From DASUPK01 sp963801055 (lineage in GTDB: Bacteria > Actinomycetota > Thermoleophilia > Solirubrobacterales > 70-9): DNA of 64,000 nucleotides. The translations under genes were made by a program, and so were the position numbers. Positions 51,416 to 59,528 of the stretch are shown piece by piece; position 1 is the first letter of the stretch; each line of letters begins with the position of its first letter. The notes beneath the pieces are model-generated. The model had not been told where the DNA came from. It was given only the letters and a program-made list of their open reading frames with translations, and ran no database searches. The DNA is taken from the NCBI GenBank assembly GCA_963801055.1, contig CAWDDE010000005.1, positions 62,001 to 126,000 of the forward strand, read 5' to 3'.

Positions 51416-51502
51416 CGGCTCGTCGCGGCGTGTCCGAGCGCGCGCCTCGGCCGCAGCTCGGCGCTCCTCTGGGCTTCTCCCTCCGGATTCGATGTGCTCA
51501 GC

Positions 51503-52327
51503 CTAAGGGACCCCGAGGTCGTTAAGGGTGAGGAACAGATCCCGGATCGGCCGGTAGCCGCCACCCGTCGGGATTGAGATCTGCTGCTGCTCGCCGACGT
51601 CACTGTTCACGATCTCGAGCTCGACCCGGGCAGAGGTGACTCCGCCAAGCCGCTGCCGGTCCGCCGGCGGGATGCCCACATCCGCGTCAACGGCGAACTC
51701 GTGAAAGACGCGATCGTCGAAGCCGACGCAAGCCCGGACCGTGCCGCGCACCGCCGGCGACGACGAGAGGTGCAACGCCTGCGCGACGGCATCGAGATCG
51801 CCGCGCAGGGCAACGGTGCGCAGCGGTGCGGCGATACGCTCGCAATCGACCCCTCCCTCGTTTCCCTCGCCCTCGAGGCGAGCTCGCCCGAACCAATCAC
51901 GCGGCCGCACGTCGAGCGGCTCGTCCGACTCGTCCGTCCGGTTGATCCAGGCGTTGGCCTCAGCGAACGGGCCCGTACCCATCTCATAGCTGTCGCCGTA
52001 GACGGTGAGGAAGCCGTTCCGCCCGTTCGAGACGACCTTCCCACCCACCGGGAACCCGAGGGCGCTCGCGGTGAACCTCCAGTCGAAGCTGGGAATGCGG
52101 CGATCGCCGCCGCTCACGTATCCGCCCTCGAGCCGTAGGTGGAGCGGCGCGGAGAGCCGAGGCGCCCCGTGGACCTGCACGCGGAGGTCGATCTCGGTGC
52201 GGGCGGTGGAGATCGGGTGAGCGGCGGCGGAGTCGAGCATCGCCTCGGGCTCGACATTGGGATGGCTCGACCCACCGCAGCCCGCGAGCACGGCCACGCA
52301 GCAGGCGAATGCGAGCGATCGGCGCAT
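51503..52327 (-). CDS. Lipoprotein, possibly LolA/LppX-like fold
   Basis: 274 aa. Signal peptide with lipobox: RRSLAFACCVAVLAGCGGSS (Cys16-17 region, LAGC). The mature part is beta-rich (TEIDLRVQVHGAPRLSAPLH, FDWRFTASALGFPVGGKVVS, GRNGFLTVYGDSYEMG) and resembles the LolA/LppX half-barrel that carries lipids in mycobacteria, low certainty. Two cysteines (VDCERIAAP, RACVGFDD) may form a disulfide. Divergent from the long acyl-CoA dehydrogenase with start codons only 20 bp apart. Confidence 0.78.
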   Translation of the reverse strand: MRRSLAFACCVAVLAGCGGSSHPNVEPEAMLDSAAAHPISTARTEIDLRVQVHGAPRLSAPLHLRLEGGYVSGGDRRIPSFDWRFTASALGFPVGGKVVSNGRNGFLTVYGDSYEMGTGPFAEANAWINRTDESDEPLDVRPRDWFGRARLEGEGNEGGVDCERIAAPLRTVALRGDLDAVAQALHLSSSPAVRGTVRACVGFDDRVFHEFAVDADVGIPPADRQRLGGVTSARVELEIVNSDVGEQQQISIPTGGGYRPIRDLFLTLNDLGVP

Positions 52328-52334
52328 GGCTGGG

Positions 52335-52340
52335 TAGTCT
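52335..52340 (+). promoter_or_regulatory. -10 element (TAGTCT), leaderless start at 52347
   Basis: TAGTCT ends 6 nt before the GTG at 52347. Confidence 0.45.
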
Positions 52341-52346
52341 CACAAC

Positions 52347-54108
52347 GTGGCGGTCCGCGAAGCGATCCCGCGGAGGGAGGAGGCCGGGGAGTCCGTCTCC
52401 TCGTTCGCCAAGTCGCTCTTCCTCGGCGAGATCCACGAGGAGCTCGTCTTCCCCTGGCCGGACCCCGACCGCTCAGAACAGGACCGGATTCGAGAGCTCA
52501 ACGCCCAGATCCGCGAGTACTGCGCCGATCACTACGACCCGAGGCAGGCGGAGGAGGAGCGGTGGATCCCGGACCGGGTGCTCCGCGACCTCGGGGAGAT
52601 CGGGGCGCTCGGGCTCTATGTGGAGGAGGAATATGGCGGGCAGGGCCTCTCGCAGACGGGATACGCCACGGGTCTTCGAAACCATCGGCCAGATCGACGC
52701 CACCCTCGCGATCGTGCTCGGCGTGCACCAGTCGATCGGCTTCAAGGGGATCTCTCTCTTCGGCACCGACGAGCAGAAGCAGCGCTTCCTCCCCGATCTC
52801 GCCAGCGGCCGGAAGCTCGCCGCCTTCGCGCTGACCGAGACGGAGGCCGGCTCGGACGCCTACCACGTGCGTTCCCGAGCGGTCGAGCAACCCGACGGCT
52901 CCTGGCTCCTGAACGGGGAGAAGCGATACATCGGCAATGGCTCCAGAGCCGACGTGATCACGACCTTCGCCCGGGCCGAGGTGGGCGGTGAGGACAGGCA
53001 CATCGCGCTCTTGCTGGAGAAGGGGATGAGGGGCCTCGAGGTGGGCGAGCGCTACGACACCATGGGCCTGCGGGCGAATGACCTGCGGCGGCTCTACTTC
53101 AAGGACGTCCGCGTGCCGGCCGAGAACGTGCTCGGCGAGCCCGGCCAGGGCTTTCGGGTGGCGATGCAGGTCCTCAACAACGGCCGCATCGGCCTCGGGA
53201 GCGGCTCGGTGGGCGGCGCCAAGAAGCTGCTCGACCTGGCGATCGACCACGTCAAGGAGCGTCGTCAGTTCGGCCGCCCGCTGGCCGACTTCGAGCTCGT
53301 CCAGGACAAGATCGGCTGGATGGTCTCCTACCTGTTCGGCCTCGAGTCGATGACCTACCTGACCTGCGGCCTGGTCGACGCCGGCGTCCCCGACTACTCG
53401 CTCGAGTCGGCGATCTGCAAGGTCTCCGGCACCGAGTTCCTCTGGTACGCGGCCAATCGGGCCCTCCAGCTGGCCGGGGGCGAGGGCTACATGCGGGACC
53501 TGCCCTACGAGAAGGTGCTCCGCGACACCCGCATCTATCCGATCTTCGAGGGCGCCAACGACGTCCTGCGAGCGTTCATCGCTCTCGGGGGGTTCAAGCC
53601 GGTGGGCGAGAAGCTCGAGGGCCTCTCCGAAATCGAGTTGAGCGACCCGATCGGATCGATTGGGGTCCTGATCGACTATGCCAGTGAGCGGATCCAGCGC
53701 GAGGTGAGGCCCGACAAGCTCAGCATGGCCCACGAGGAGCTGTCCGACCACGCCGCTGCGGTCTCCGAGCAGGTGAAGCGGCTGGCGAGTGTGACCGAGA
53801 AGCTCCTGCGGGAGCATCGGAAGGACATCATCGAGCGGCAGTTCCAGCAGAAGCGGCTCGCCGACAACGTCGCCGACATCTACGCCCAGGTGGCGCTGCT
53901 CTCGCGCGTCAGTCACATCTTCGAGGACCAGGGTGTCGAGCCCTCGGGCCAGGAGCGGTTCATCGCGGACACGTTCTGCCGGCGCGCCGCGGCCCGCGTG
54001 GAGAGCCGGTTCGATCAGATCGAGTCGAACGACGACGAGCGGATGACGGCGATCGCCAAGCTCGCCTACAAGCGCGGCTCCTACGGCTACGCGCTGTTCG
54101 AGGACTGA
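52347..54108 (+). CDS. Long acyl-CoA dehydrogenase (VLCAD/ACAD9-like), frameshifted
   Basis: About 586 aa, longer than the 380-residue members because of a C-terminal helical domain, as in VLCAD-type enzymes. N-terminal KSLFLGEIHEELVFPWPDPD; the frame breaks at about 52668-52673, where one surplus base separates LSQTGYA from RVFETIGQIDATLAIV. Then FALTETEAGSDAYHV (signature 1), LNGEKRYIGNGSRADV, VKERRQFGRPLADFE, QLAGGEGYMRDLPYEKVLRD and the catalytic glutamate in IYPIFEGANDVLRAF. The C-terminal half (SEQVKRLASVTEKLLREHRK) is helical. Role: first step of beta-oxidation. Confidence 0.9.
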
Positions 54109-54181
54109 CCGCGCCAGCGGCCTTGCGTTCTGCCGCTCGCGGGCAACTGCCGGAGCAGCCGCAAGCGGATGAGGAGGCAGC

Positions 54182-54922
54182 CTATTGGCCGACTACGGCT
54201 TGATCCTGGAGGGTCGTCGTCTGGCCCGTGGCGTCACCGCTCGGGACGGGCGTGGGATGTGGCGGGTGCGCGTGGCTGTTTGCGTGGCTGTTCGACGAGC
54301 CACCGGCGTTCGAATGAGCGGGGGGACCCGTTTCGCCGGATAGCCCGGGCGGCGTCAGGTCCTTCAACCCGATTGCCTTGCCGCGGTCGTGGCCGATCGC
54401 CTCGCCCTCTGCCTTCGCGCGTTGCTCGAGAGCATGCTGGTGGGCGGTCGCAGACTTGCCCTGGCTGACAGTCCCAAGCTTGCCGGCGCCCCGGGTGTCC
54501 TCGGCTGCGGGCTGCGCGGAGCGCTGTTCGCTCGAGCTCACCCCACTCCCCTTCGCAGGCTGGTTCGGCAGCGTGATCCCGATCGCATCGAAAGCGGAGC
54601 GGGCGGGCGAGGGCACGGTGACTCCGGCGACCGCCAGTCCGGCAAGCACCAGCGGAATCAGCGCGACGGCGACGGCAACCCTGGCTACCGACGTGAGTAG
54701 CGACCGCCGCCGTCGTCTCGCCGTGGCGGTGCCGTCCGCGGCGCCTTGCCGCACCACCCGTGTCTCCGCCTCGATCGTCGAGGCGCGGGCGGCCGCCGCG
54801 AGGCGCGGAACGAGGTCCCCCCCGAGCCTGGGGTCGGGGTGCGCGGGCACAGCCGCACGTAGGGCATTCATGAATACGACGACGTCGCTCATCCCACCTT
54901 CGTAAGCGCCGTTCTCGCTCAC
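54182..54922 (-). CDS. Putative anti-sigma factor with a histidine-rich tail
   Basis: 246 aa. Overlaps the ECF sigma stop by 4 bp (ATGA), the usual sigma/anti-sigma layout. N-terminal cytosolic part (FMNALRAAVPAHPDPRLGGD), basic stretch ARRRRRSLLT, one membrane helix (VAVAVALIPLVLAGLAVAGV, about 80-100) and a long extracytoplasmic part. The tail is rich in His, Ser and Pro (SNAGGSSNSHANSHAHPPHP), which might bind metal. No zinc-binding ZAS motif is visible, so assignment rests on context. Confidence 0.65.
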   Translation of the reverse strand: MSENGAYEGGMSDVVVFMNALRAAVPAHPDPRLGGDLVPRLAAAARASTIEAETRVVRQGAADGTATARRRRRSLLTSVARVAVAVALIPLVLAGLAVAGVTVPSPARSAFDAIGITLPNQPAKGSGVSSSEQRSAQPAAEDTRGAGKLGTVSQGKSATAHQHALEQRAKAEGEAIGHDRGKAIGLKDLTPPGLSGETGPPAHSNAGGSSNSHANSHAHPPHPTPVPSGDATGQTTTLQDQAVVGQ

Positions 54923-55470
54923 AGGGTTACCGCCTTGCGCGCCAGCTCCCGCTGCACCGCTGCGAGCCCGCGGCGCTGCAGCGCCTTGATCGCACCCGGG
55001 CGCTTGCCGAGCGTCTTCGCGACATCCTCGATGCTCATGTCCGCCAGCACGCGGAGAAGCAGGACGGCACGCTGCTCGTCGGAGAGGGCGGCGAGCACTC
55101 GCTGGACCTCCTCGACTCCGATTCGGGCGAGCGCCTCCTCCGCCGCGTCGTCCGCCCGGCCGCTCGGCTCAGGGGGCTCCGGGGAGAAATCGACGGGGCG
55201 GCGCGCCGTATGGCGCCGGGCGTCGATCAGGCGGTGGTGGGCGATCATGAAGACCCAGGACCGAAAGCCCTTCTCCTCGCCATCGAAGGTGGAGATGTCG
55301 CGCGCCACCTGCAGGAAGACCTCGCCGAGGACGTCTTCCGGATCCGGCGCGTTGTTCGCGCGCAGATAGCCGAGGACGCCGGGCGCAAGCCCGCCATAGA
55401 GCTCCTCCCAGGCGGCCTCGCTCCCCTGCCTGGCCGCCTCCAGGAGCGAGGTGAAGCGCTCCGGGGACAT
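54919..55470 (-). CDS. ECF-type RNA polymerase sigma factor
   Basis: 183 aa with only sigma regions 2 and 4. Region 2: YGGLAPGVLGYLRANNAPDP, EDVLGEVFLQVARDISTFDG, GFRSWVFMIAHHRLIDARRH. Region 4: VLAALSDEQRAVLLLRVLAD, MSIEDVAKTLGKRPGAIKAL. The acidic linker is 35-40 residues. The ATG at 55470 follows TACCGT by 9 nt. Co-transcribed with the single-helix protein that is probably its anti-sigma factor. Signal unknown. Confidence 0.9.
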   Translation of the reverse strand: MSPERFTSLLEAARQGSEAAWEELYGGLAPGVLGYLRANNAPDPEDVLGEVFLQVARDISTFDGEEKGFRSWVFMIAHHRLIDARRHTARRPVDFSPEPPEPSGRADDAAEEALARIGVEEVQRVLAALSDEQRAVLLLRVLADMSIEDVAKTLGKRPGAIKALQRRGLAAVQRELARKAVTL

Positions 55471-55479
55471 CCTTGGGCG

Positions 55480-55485
55480 ACGGTA
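55480..55485 (-). promoter_or_regulatory. -10 element (TACCGT) of the ECF sigma gene
   Basis: Minus-strand TACCGT ends 9 nt before the ATG at 55470. Confidence 0.35.
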
Positions 55486-55520
55486 CCGCAGATCTCCACC
55501 AGCCGAGCCGGTGCTTAACC

Positions 55521-55531
55521 TACAGCCTGTA
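55521..55531. promoter_or_regulatory. Palindromic operator at the tetR start codon
   Basis: TACAG-C-CTGTA, a perfect 5-1-5 inverted repeat whose last base is the A of the tetR ATG (55531). It is a typical half-site spacing for TetR-family proteins and implies autorepression. Confidence 0.55.
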
Positions 55532-56142
55532 TGTCAATGGCATCGACCCCTACGCACGTCGGACGCCGGGAGACGGAAGCGCGCGCGACCCGGGAGGCCT
55601 TGATCGAGGCTGCGCTCGAGCTCTTCACGGAGCGGGGTTATGCCGCCGTGGGGACCGAGGAGATCGTCGCGCGCGCCAAGGTCACCCGCGGCGCGCTCTA
55701 CCACCACTTCGAGGACAAGCGCGATCTCTTCCGCGCCGTCTTCCAACGGGTCGAGGGTGGCTTGATGGAGCGGATCGGCGCCAGAATGAAGGCTGCCAGC
55801 GATCCCTGGGAGCTGATGCTCAACGGAATGCGCTCCTTCCTGGACGCCTGCGAGGAGCCGGCCGTCAAGCAGGTCGCCCTCACCGACGCCCCGTCGGTCC
55901 TCGGCTGGCAGGAGTGGCGCGAGATCGACAACCGCCACGGCCTCGGATTGACGCGCACTGCGCTCGAGGGCGCGGTCGCGGCCGGCGTGCTTCGCCCGAT
56001 AGCTGTGGAGCCGATGGCGCACCTCTTCGTCGCGGCCCTCTCCGAGGCTGCTTTCGTGATCGCCTACGCCGACAGGCCGCGGAAGGCCCGGGCCGAGGTG
56101 GAGCAGGCCCTGCTACAGCTGGTCGAGGGGCTTCGGGTGTAG
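55531..56142 (+). CDS. TetR-family transcriptional regulator
   Basis: 203 aa. N-terminal HTH: TREALIEAALELFTERGYAA, VGTEEIVARAKVTRGALYHH, FEDKRDLFRAVFQRVEGG (about 20-75), the standard TetR pattern. The C-terminal ligand domain (NGMRSFLDACEEPAVKQVAL, HLFVAALSEAAFVIAYADRP) resembles regulators of lipid or xenobiotic genes. A palindrome TACAGCCTGTA overlaps its start, consistent with autoregulation. It is convergent with the thiolase gene, 36 nt apart. Start could also be the ATG two codons later. Confidence 0.9.
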   Translation: MSMASTPTHVGRRETEARATREALIEAALELFTERGYAAVGTEEIVARAKVTRGALYHHFEDKRDLFRAVFQRVEGGLMERIGARMKAASDPWELMLNGMRSFLDACEEPAVKQVALTDAPSVLGWQEWREIDNRHGLGLTRTALEGAVAAGVLRPIAVEPMAHLFVAALSEAAFVIAYADRPRKARAEVEQALLQLVEGLRV

Positions 56143-56178
56143 GCCGTCACGGGTGGCGCGCCTGAAGGAGCCGCGGCG

Positions 56179-57342
56179 TCAGTTGAGGCGCTCGACGAGC
56201 ATTGCCTCGCCCTGCCCGCCGGCGACGCACATCGTCTCGAGGCCGACGTGGTGGTCGTCGGTCTCCATCGCGTTGAGCAGGGTGCCCATGATCCGGGCCC
56301 CTGTCATGCCGAACGGGTGGCCAAGGGCGATCGCCCCGCCGTGCGTGTTTAGCTTCTCCAGCGAGATGTCGCACTCGGCCATGATCGGGATCACCTGGGC
56401 GGCGAAGGCCTCGTTGAGCTCCACGGCCTCGACGTCCTTGATCGTCATCCCGGCTCGGTCGAGCACCTTTTTGATCGCCCCGATCGGGGCGACACCCATG
56501 TACTCGGGCTCGTTGCCGTGCGTGGCCGCCGTGCCGATCTTCGCACGCGGCTTCAGGCCGAGCTCCCTGGCGCGATCCTCCGACATCACCAGCACGGCTG
56601 CCGCGCCGTCGTTGAGCGGGCAGGAGTTGCCGGCGGTGACTCCACCGCCGCCCTCGAACGCCTCGGGCAGCTCGGCAAGCTTTTCGAGCGTCGAGCTCGG
56701 CCGCGGGCCGTCGTCCTTCGTTGCCTCGGTGCCGTCCGGGAGCTCGACCGGGACGATCTCGCGGTCGAAGAAGCCGTCCTCCTGGGACTTGACCGCCAGC
56801 TCCTGCGAGCGCTGGGCATACTTGTCCATGTCCGCGCGGCTCACCTCGTATCGCTTGGCCACGTTCACCGCGGTGACGCCCATCTCGATGTACGCGTTCG
56901 GAGTCCCGTCCTTGCCCTGCAGGCGCTCGTTCTGATCCGCCACCCCGGCGGGCTCGGTCCGCTCGTTGTAGCGGCTCACCCATTCGACGCCGGCGGCGAT
57001 GTAGGTGTCCCCCTGGCCGGCGCGCACCGCGTTGGCGGCATGCCGGATCGAATCGAGGCTGGAAGCGCAGTAGCGCGACATCGTCACGCCGTTGACCGTC
57101 TCGGGCAGCTTCTTGGAGAGCAGGACCATTATCCGGGCGATGTTGAACGCCTGCAGGCCCTGCGGCATGCCGCAGCCGCAGAAGACGTCCTCCACCGAGG
57201 ACGGCTGGACCTCTGGATTGCGCTCGAGCAGCTCGTCGATGACGAAGGCGCCCAGCTCGTCCGGCCGCAGCTGGGCCAGCGATCCCTTGAAGGCCCTGCC
57301 GATGGGCGTGCGGACGGTGTCGACGATCACTGCTTCGGGCAT
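56179..57342 (-). CDS. Acetyl-CoA C-acyltransferase (thiolase)
   Basis: 387 aa thiolase, complete. Start MPEAVIVDTVRTPIGRAFKG; active-site cysteine in GVTMSRYCASSLDSI (about residue 90), NSCPLNDGAAAVLVMSEDRA mid-protein, the His in NEAFAAQ region and HGGAIALGHPFGMTGAR, and the second cysteine in LETMCVAGGQGEAMLVERL. It cleaves 3-ketoacyl-CoA in beta-oxidation. A strong Shine-Dalgarno (AAGGAGG) precedes the ATG, so this transcript has a leader, unlike many neighbours. Confidence 0.93.
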   Translation of the reverse strand: MPEAVIVDTVRTPIGRAFKGSLAQLRPDELGAFVIDELLERNPEVQPSSVEDVFCGCGMPQGLQAFNIARIMVLLSKKLPETVNGVTMSRYCASSLDSIRHAANAVRAGQGDTYIAAGVEWVSRYNERTEPAGVADQNERLQGKDGTPNAYIEMGVTAVNVAKRYEVSRADMDKYAQRSQELAVKSQEDGFFDREIVPVELPDGTEATKDDGPRPSSTLEKLAELPEAFEGGGGVTAGNSCPLNDGAAAVLVMSEDRARELGLKPRAKIGTAATHGNEPEYMGVAPIGAIKKVLDRAGMTIKDVEAVELNEAFAAQVIPIMAECDISLEKLNTHGGAIALGHPFGMTGARIMGTLLNAMETDDHHVGLETMCVAGGQGEAMLVERLN

Positions 57343-57402
57343 CTGCGCCTCCTTACCGGGATGGGTGGGAAATGGTATGGGGCCAAGGCTCCCGGGGGCC
57401 TC

Positions 57403-57408
57403 TAGGAT
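57403..57408 (+). promoter_or_regulatory. -10 element (TAGGAT), leaderless start at 57416
   Basis: TAGGAT ends 7 nt before the ATG at 57416. Confidence 0.5.
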
Positions 57409-57415
57409 GGCGGTG

Positions 57416-58003
57416 ATGGCTGATAGGCAGCCAGAGGAGGCCTCGAAGGCCGAATCGAATCCTCCCGAGGCGGCGAAGGCCGGCACCGGCACCAAGAGCG
57501 GCGCCACCAAGGCCCCGACGACGCCAGTGGCCGCGAAGGCCGGCACCGGATCGCCGGACCCCAACCTGCAGGAGCGCATCGAGGGCCTGCAGGGGTGGGT
57601 GGCGGAGATCGAGCGCAAACAGGCACGGCTGACCTACTTCGGCGCCCTAGCCGTGCTGCTCGCGATCGCGGCTGCGGGCGCGGCGCTCTATTTCGGGCTC
57701 ACGAACCGGTCCGACAGCGCCAAGAAGAGCGACCTCGACGCACTCACGAAGAGGGTCGACTCGCTCCAGGGTGCAGTGACGAAGAACAGCAAGGACACGC
57801 AGAACGCGCTCAACGCCTCGATCGCCCAGCTCCAGCAGTCGATTTCGGGTCTCCAGAAGCAGCAGACAAAGACCGCGGCGACGATCTCGACGCTGCAGGC
57901 CCAGGTGGCCGCGGGCGCCGCGGCCAAGGGCGCAGCCGCGGGGGCAGCGCCTACAGGCACGACGACCACCGCGACGACGCCTGGGGCGACCAAGAAGCCG
58001 TAG
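57416..58003 (+). CDS. Single-pass membrane protein with extracytoplasmic coiled coil
   Basis: 195 aa. N-terminal disordered, Ala/Thr/Lys-rich region (with the repeated AKAGTG, for example EAAKAGTGTKSG and VAAKAGTGSPDP), a membrane helix about residues 72-92 (LAVLLAIAAAGAALYFGL), a coiled coil (LTKRVDSLQGAVTKNSKDTQ, SIAQLQQSISGLQKQQTKTA) and a Gly/Ala/Thr tail. Topology cytosolic N, external C. It resembles many actinobacterial proteins of unknown role. Ends just before a hairpin at 58005. Confidence 0.75.
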   Translation: MADRQPEEASKAESNPPEAAKAGTGTKSGATKAPTTPVAAKAGTGSPDPNLQERIEGLQGWVAEIERKQARLTYFGALAVLLAIAAAGAALYFGLTNRSDSAKKSDLDALTKRVDSLQGAVTKNSKDTQNALNASIAQLQQSISGLQKQQTKTAATISTLQAQVAAGAAAKGAAAGAAPTGTTTTATTPGATKKP

Positions 58004-58004
58004 A

Positions 58005-58022
58005 TAGTGGCGTATGCCACTA
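58005..58022 (+). terminator. Hairpin after the coiled-coil protein gene
   Basis: TAGTGGC-GTAT-GCCACTA, a perfect 7-bp stem with a 4-nt loop, 1 nt after the stop codon and followed by AATT rather than a long U run. It is a probable terminator, or an operator for the next gene. Confidence 0.5.
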
Positions 58023-58100
58023 AATTGCGCCACGCCTGGGACGCACGTCCGCTGAGTGCTCTAGCGTGACGCGCGAAATCGGCTCGAAAGGAGGTCCTCG

Positions 58101-58247
58101 ATGCCTGAGGGCTATTGCGTCAAGGAACGCAAGAAGGTCGAGATCAAGGATCCGCAGCAGGTCACGATGAAGAATGGGCGCCCGGCTATCCAGGGCACCT
58201 GCCCGGACTGCGGAACCAAGATCTTCAAGATCGGGAAGCTCTCCTAG
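58101..58247 (+). CDS. DUF5679 small zinc-ribbon-like protein
   Basis: 48 aa: MPEGYCVKERKKVEIKDPQQ, then VTMKNGRPAIQGTCPDCGTK and IFKIGKLS. This matches DUF5679, a short zinc-ribbon-like domain often found alone or beside topoisomerase-type sequences. The second CxxC (CPDCG) is intact, but the first is CVKE instead of the usual CVKC, so one zinc ligand is missing. A very strong Shine-Dalgarno AAAGGAGG (58087-58094) is 6 nt before the ATG, and TAGCGT at 58062 may be its -10. Confidence 0.85.
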   Translation: MPEGYCVKERKKVEIKDPQQVTMKNGRPAIQGTCPDCGTKIFKIGKLS

Positions 58248-58494
58248 CCTTGGCTCTCCGTACGCGTGGGGGACCATCCACGCGCGCCCGTCGGCCCGCC
58301 GGGGTTGGCGGGACGCGTGCCCTGATCTGATCAAGCAGGCGTGTCGCGACCTCGGCCGGCGTCTCATCCGGCCGAGGATCGCCGTTCTCCCGGCCGAGAA
58401 ACGGGTTCAATCCGGGATCGGCCCGCGCGCGTAGGAGCTTAGGCAGGCGCCGAAGCGCCCTGCCCAACGACTACGAACGCAGTGGAGGTGGTGG

Positions 58495-58932
58495 ATGCGC
58501 TTGAACCGACGTTTTGCGGCTCTGCTCGCGATTGGGGCCGCAGTCGCGGTGCCGATGGTGGGTTGCGGCGGTGGCGACGACAACGACACGAGCAACGCGG
58601 CCACCCAGGCGCCCCCGGCGTCAACGACCGGTGGCGCGACGGCGGGCGGCGCAGGCACGGTCAGCCTGGCCGCCACCGAATTCAAGTTCAACCCCTCGGA
58701 CCCGACCGTCCAGTCCGGCGAGGTCACCTTCAACCTGAAGAACGACGGGCGTTACCCTCACTCGCTCGAGATCGAGGACGTCAACGGCCAGGACGAGGAG
58801 ATCGAAGGAGACGTCTCGTCCGGGCAGTCCGGAACGCTGAAGGTGAACCTGCCGCCCGGGAAGTACGAGTTCTACTGCCCGGTCGACAACCACAGGCAGA
58901 TGGGCATGACCGGGGAGATCACCGTCAAGTGA
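58495..58932 (+). CDS. Cupredoxin-domain lipoprotein (plastocyanin-like)
   Basis: 145 aa. Signal peptide and lipobox (LAIGAAVAVPMVGCGGGDD; Cys about residue 24), a Thr/Gly linker, then a cupredoxin domain. Copper-ligand residues are visible: His in GRYPHSLEIED, and Cys, His and Met in EFYCPVDNHRQMGM. The domain would bind type 1 copper and carry electrons outside the membrane. Shine-Dalgarno GGAGGTGG (58483-58490) precedes the ATG. Expressed independently of its neighbours. Confidence 0.9.
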   Translation: MRLNRRFAALLAIGAAVAVPMVGCGGGDDNDTSNAATQAPPASTTGGATAGGAGTVSLAATEFKFNPSDPTVQSGEVTFNLKNDGRYPHSLEIEDVNGQDEEIEGDVSSGQSGTLKVNLPPGKYEFYCPVDNHRQMGMTGEITVK

Positions 58933-59074
58933 CCTAAGGAAGGGGCGGCTACCCAGTCACCTACGGAAACGCCACTACGCCCCCGAGGACGCCGACGTAG
59001 GCCGTGCCCTCTGGCCCCAGCGTCCGGGGGCGTAGCCCTGTCACGCATCCCACGGCGAGCATAGGGGAGACTTT

Positions 59075-59485
59075 GTGGCGATGGAGCAGAAGTCGCTCGA
59101 GCTGATCCTGGCCCGGAATTTCCTCACGAGCCTCTCCACGCCTGCCTTCCTCGTGGATGTAAGAGGGGCGTTGGTCTTCTACAACGAGGCAGCGGGGGCG
59201 ATGCTGGGGATCTCCTTCGAGGAGTCGGCGCGGACGCCCGCCGAGGAGTGGAGCCAGGCGATCGGTCCCTTCGACGCTGACGGGGCGCCGCTCCCGATCG
59301 AGGAAATCCCGACCACCAAGGCGCTCCGCCGGGGCCAGCCTGCGCACGGGACCTTCACCATGCGCTCGATGAAGGGCGACGCCTTCGAAATCGAGTCCAC
59401 CGTCCTGCCGATCGTCGCCGAGGGCGGGCAGGCGGGAGCGATGATCTTCATCTGGACGCGAGGCAACTCCCATGGCGCCGATTAG
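59075..59485 (+). CDS. PAS-domain protein
   Basis: 136 aa single PAS sensor domain: FLTSLSTPAFLVDVRGALVF, YNEAAGAMLGISFEESA, then ESTVLPIVAEGGQAGAMIFI as the closing strands. No output domain is attached, so it may act by protein contact. GTG 59075 has GGGGAG 5-8 nt upstream; ATG 59081 is the alternative. The MBL-fold gene follows after 43 nt on the same strand, so they may be co-expressed. Confidence 0.85.
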   Translation: MAMEQKSLELILARNFLTSLSTPAFLVDVRGALVFYNEAAGAMLGISFEESARTPAEEWSQAIGPFDADGAPLPIEEIPTTKALRRGQPAHGTFTMRSMKGDAFEIESTVLPIVAEGGQAGAMIFIWTRGNSHGAD

Positions 59486-59528
59486 AGGTCTATAGGCTGG
59501 GGAGGAGAGAGGAGACGGTGAGAGGCAG

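Noticed and set aside
58398..58425. GGGTTCAATCC, resembling a tRNA T-loop
   Set aside because: The flanks do not pair as a T stem and no acceptor, D or anticodon arms can be drawn around it; possibly a very degenerate family A copy.
58225..58467. 80-codon minus-strand frame between the DUF5679 and cupredoxin genes
   Set aside because: Arg/Pro-rich product, overlaps the end of the DUF5679 gene, no ribosome site or TANNNT element at the usual distance; not supported as a gene.
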